Source of the DNA: Rhinopomastus cyanomelas
Lineage: Eukaryota; Chordata; Aves; Bucerotiformes; Rhinopomastidae
Direction: 5' to 3'
DNA: 64,000 bases
Assembly (NCBI GenBank): GCA_013400115.1
Contig: VXBP01007152.1
Coordinates: 62,001-126,000 of the forward strand
Every line of letters starts with the position of its first letter. The stretch's first letter is position 1. The notes below the pieces were generated by a model, which was not told where the DNA came from, ran no database searches, and worked only from the letters and a program-made list of their open reading frames with translations. The position numbers and the translations under genes are program-made. Below are positions 59,960 through 64,000 of this stretch, in pieces.

Positions 59960-62900
59960 AAGCTAGAGCTTTATGAGGATGATTGCAGCTGGGGCTCTGG
60001 GCAGAAAGGACCAGGCTCAGTTTAGCCTTTTCTCCACTTTGAGGTGAGGGATGCCCACAGCTGCAGCTAAAAGCAACGATTTTCTTGGGCAGCTCTTCAG
60101 ATACATGTGTTTTTTAAAGAGGATCTTATTCAAGGATTATTTCTGCAGTATCTAGAAGAGTTGTGCATGACACAACTTCCCCTCTGTCCTGTACGTAGCT
60201 GTTGCCTTCAAACGAGCTGCTGCTCTTACTAGCCAGTCCGTGTGCGAGCAGGCAATTAGTGGAGTGATACCCATTTACAAGCCCGGACAGGGAGGGGCAC
60301 CCTGCCTCCTGTCTCCTGGTGATCTTTGAGAACTGCAGCATTGTCAGCAGTGTTTGGCAAGTGCTATCAGAGACGTTAGCTGAACAATGAGATGATCTGA
60401 GTTACGCCTGACAACGAGTTCCATTAAGAGCATGAAACGGGAATTGCTCTTAATTGCTTCAGGCCAAGCAGTCTGTAAGCAGGGTGCACGGCAACATCAC
60501 TGCAGACAGTTCTCCCCATCAACTGGCAATTATCAATTTCTGAGAGAACAGAAACTCTTTTAGCTCTGCTTGCTAACAGGTATCTACCCCTCTGAGCTTG
60601 GCCAGCTAAGCTCCTGCTTGGCTTGCTTCTGCAGTGACTGCTTGGCATGTTCGTGCAATTTGAAACAGTCTCCCGAAAAACAATTATGCAGTTCAAGAAA
60701 GCCACGTGGGAAGGGGTGGCTGTTGCTTTTAATGCTAAGAAGCAGAGTCTTAAAAAAATCAAATGCATTTCTTGATGGCTTGTGAGGCATAAAACTGGTT
60801 TCTAGGCTCTTCAGTCCCCTCCTGCTGGTTTTTCGTAACCCATCTTGTCCACTAACCTACCTCCACGTTGTGGGAGCATCAGACCCCGGGAGCCCAGCTC
60901 CAGGGGAAAACCTGCTTTGCCTGCAGGTGGACAAGGCAGGTACTAAGGGGCTTGAACAGCTGCTCCAAGGCTTCGAGCAGCATGTTTAATCTCTATTTTT
61001 GGAAGAGATTACAATCTTAATTGCCAGCCTTCACAGGCTGCCAGCCCTGGCTTGAGATTACACTCCTAGCTGCTGTCTGGCACTGCCCACTCCATCCCTC
61101 CCAGTGATGGAGGGATCCCGCTACACGGGAAGCAAGGACCAGGATTATCTGGCCAGCGTGTCGGCTTTACATCGTGCAGATGGGAGACTGCCTGTTTGAA
61201 AGATGAGGAGGGATAAAGATTAGATAACCTACTGCACCGTGTCAGCCAGGTCGATTTATTTCAAGGCTTTTATATGCAGGGTGACACGTATCATCTACTT
61301 AAAGCTCTTCCTGACTCCTCTGGGCTTCTTACACTGTCTCCTTCTAGATAATTTAATTCAATGTATGTGTTTTTCTGGCTCAGCAACAGTTTAGCAGCTG
61401 ATACCTGCTCAGGACCTTTATGGATTCCAAACCCCAAATGAGCGAGTGTGACCGTCTCTGACCTGTGCTTGGCAGCACAGAGCATCGGTGGGGACTTCAC
61501 CAAGTCCAAAAGCCACTGAAATACCTGGCAGTGCCTCTTTCCCTTGCACACAGGCAGGAGCACAACTGGCTTTGGGCTATAGGATCACAGAAGCCAAACT
61601 CTCCCCTCTGGACTTGCTGGCCCTGCTCAGTGAATCTCAGCTGTGAATTCCAGATGTGCGTTTCTTGCCAGGTTTCTTGTGGCTGGTCCTCTTCAGCTCT
61701 GATGCCAGTTCAAAATGATCCCCGCACTGCTGCTGAGCAAAAGTAAATAAAATGCTCCAAATCATCATCAGTTCACTGAAGGATTCACTTCTAGATCCTC
61801 TGCCTCCCCCCAGGTGATTTTTTTCATGAGTTTCCAGGCTGCCTCTGCCCTGATACAAACACATTTAGCTGAAGAGAAGCTCTTCTGTACAGACACTTTT
61901 CTCTTCTCCTGCCCTCAATTCATAAAGGTTTAAGCTCAGGTCAAGAACATTTGACATCTCCCCACTTCATTTCTGCCTGGCTGTCAGCAGAGTTGTCTCA
62001 GCAATGCCTTTTGGACAGTGACTGAAATTACCCAGCTGTCTCTGGCTGCTCATGTGAGGAGTCCTGCTGTACAGATCCCAGCAGCATCCAGTTTTTCCTC
62101 AGGTAAACAGACAAAACAGTTCATTTAGGCAATTTCTTCTGTTTCTTTTCCTTGATTTAACACTTCTTTCTGGGCAGTCAGACCAGCTCTTCTCATTGGT
62201 GGTGCAGCAGTGCTCTGAAAGCTTTGCTCCAGCTCTAACCCCATCCCTAAAGGAACACCAGCGTGGAGCGTGCAGGCGTGGGAAGCAGAGGCTGTGCCGC
62301 ACACAGAGGTGACAATTGCCACAGTCTGTGAAAGTAAAGCTGGTGGCCCCAGGCCTCCCAGAGCATGGGGCACCCTTTGGTGGAACTCCCTGGTAACGAG
62401 CAGACTCCAGCACAACTTAATTCAAGGTTGCAGTCCTCGCTCCTGTAGTTGAGTCAGGTTTACTTAGGCTGTATGAGCATCCCCAAAGCTTGTGGAGCTT
62501 AAATAAAACAATAATGCGGCTCAGGATAACCGGGAGAGGCTTTTGCTGAAGAGCTGCTGGTTAATGAGCTGCTCAGATGAACAGCTCTGTCCCTCTGCGT
62601 AGATGCAATATTTTTAAAATCACATATTTGCGGCGCATTGTTTGCTGCTGTTCAAGGAAACAAATGATTTGCTTTTAACATAATCACTATCAGAAGTAAA
62701 TTATTCAGCGTTCGCTGCTCGGAAGTTAAAGAGGGAAGCTGAATTCCTTTTTACTTTCTTCCTCTTTTTTTATAATAGATATACAAGCTGCAGGGCACAC
62801 TTTTATGCTCCTGTAGCCAAGGTTTTGTAGAATTGACTAATCATCTATTTTGCATATTTATAAACACTTTATTATTTATTAATGGAGCATTTCAGGAGTA

Positions 62901-64000
62901 AATTTATAATCCTGCCATGTGATCTCAGCCTTTCAGAGAAAAATGGTTGCTCATGTCAAAGAGCTGGAAATTAGCGCCGGCATAACAAAGGAATGAGTGA
63001 GAGTATCTCATTAGGGAGAGAGCAAACAGGCAAGAGCCTTTCACAGCAATGAATACACGCACAAAAGATGGCTCAAAAACCCCACATTAGATGTCAAATA
63101 CAGAACGTGGCACTCAAAATGTGTCAATCCCCAGCTCCTCTCGCTGGAAACCCACAAGGACACGGTGCAGCCCTACAGCCCTATAAGGCGTCTCGCACTC
63201 GTGTTCCACACAGCTGTTACTGCCCTCAGACACTCCAGAAGTTTTGAAGAGGGTGCTGATGAACATCTTGGTGGATTCAAGCCTAAACACTAGGTGTTCA
63301 CCTCCCTACATCCCAACCCACTGACATTGGGAATCACAGACCACTCACCCATTTCCACTATCGAAGCTGGATGCTTGAGGCACCCCCTCTCCATCCCAAA
63401 TCATCACCCAACCACTCAGAAGTGTGTGCCGGCAGCAAACGTAAGGTTTCAGATAGCACCATTGTGTCACATAAATCAAACCAAAACACCTCCTAGGTAC
63501 TCAGGAATGAAACCCACAACCCTCTGTGCTCTTCTGTGTCTACCTTACCTGTCTCTGGGAAGCCCCTGGAGATCCACCCTTATCAGGGCTGCTAAGCTCC
63601 TCTGACAAGCCCTTTGCCAATGGAACATGTCCCAGCTTGGGGTGATAGACCTCTGTGCCCTTTATATGTTCTGGTGGTGACAAGGATCCCGTCAAGAGAC
63701 CCAGCGCCTGTGAGGTGCCTTTCTTGCTCCTGCCCCAGTGCTCATCTGTCAGAGCCAGGTGCTGGCTGGTGTAGGGATGTAGTTATGGTCTGAAGGTTTC
63801 TGGGTTGTGCAGATTCCCTGCATCACAGCTCTGGAAGTGCAGCGATGCCGAGGCTGTCCCAGTACTTCCATGCTTCCCGTGGGACACTGGTAGAACAAGC
63901 TGGATTTGCCTTCCACATGCCTAGGGCTTCATAATGCAAGGCAAACGCTCCCAGTAGCTGTAGGGGTGGTGTGCCCGTTCCCTAGCCCTAAAATTTGCTT
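59960..64000. other. Downstream intergenic DNA, no gene seen; CNE-like parts
   Basis: About 4 kb without a supportable exon or CR1 copy. The part 62560-63010 is AT-rich with POU-, forkhead- and homeobox-like words and looks like conserved non-coding DNA. By synteny this side should face ST8SIA2 (established knowledge), but no exon of it was seen. Confidence 0.5.

Noticed and set aside
1..64000. CRISPR array, bacterial-type operon or other novel defence system
   Set aside because: No regularly spaced identical repeats with unique spacers, no dense coding and no prokaryotic signals. The window is avian nuclear DNA with one spliced gene.

Overview
This is a piece of a bird nuclear genome. The main evidence is at least fifteen CR1 LINE copies, each with a typical avian 3' tail ending in ATTCTRTG octamers, together with one long endogenous-retrovirus LTR and single-copy DNA at low gene density. 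The runs of N show that it comes from an assembled scaffold. I cannot name the species. I remember the LTR family from many non-galliform birds, but that is memory and not a search.

The only protein-coding gene I can support is FAM174B, on the + strand. Exon 1 lies in a CpG island (ATG at 38911, donor at 39186). Exon 2 is 47816-47947. Exon 3 starts at 54817 and supplies one base plus a TAA stop, followed by the 3' UTR. The spliced product is 136 residues: a signal peptide, a short lumenal segment with two N-glycosylation sequons, one transmembrane helix, and a basic then acidic cytoplasmic tail. In other vertebrates FAM174B lies between CHD2 and ST8SIA2. The left 38 kb should therefore face CHD2 and the right end ST8SIA2. 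No exon of either neighbour was recognised.

Layout. Positions 1-8.9 kb are mostly unique non-coding DNA with a CpG-rich patch at 1.8-2.6 kb. At 8.9-10.4 kb there is a C-rich minisatellite, a small CpG-rich patch, a CR1 and a CCCTT microsatellite. From 11 to 38.7 kb, intergenic DNA is studded with CR1 copies in both orientations, a degenerate older LINE piece, a MIR-like remnant and a solo LTR (30818-31949, minus). From 38.7 to 55.8 kb is FAM174B, with CR1 copies just upstream of its promoter, in intron 1 and just before exon 3. From 55.8 to 64 kb is downstream DNA containing a tRNA-Lys-like/CR1-tailed SINE and a candidate alternative terminal exon.

Most interesting observations: (1) the tRNA-Lys-headed, CR1-tailed element at 58734-58920; (2) a 96-codon open frame at 59437-59728 that would splice in frame from FAM174B exon 2 and is followed by AATAAA; (3) an exact 68-bp direct repeat flanking a CR1 coding fragment and a single N in intron 1, which is probably an assembly join; (4) CpG-rich or CNE-like islands away from the known gene. 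I found no bacterial-type system, CRISPR array or novel multi-gene cluster.
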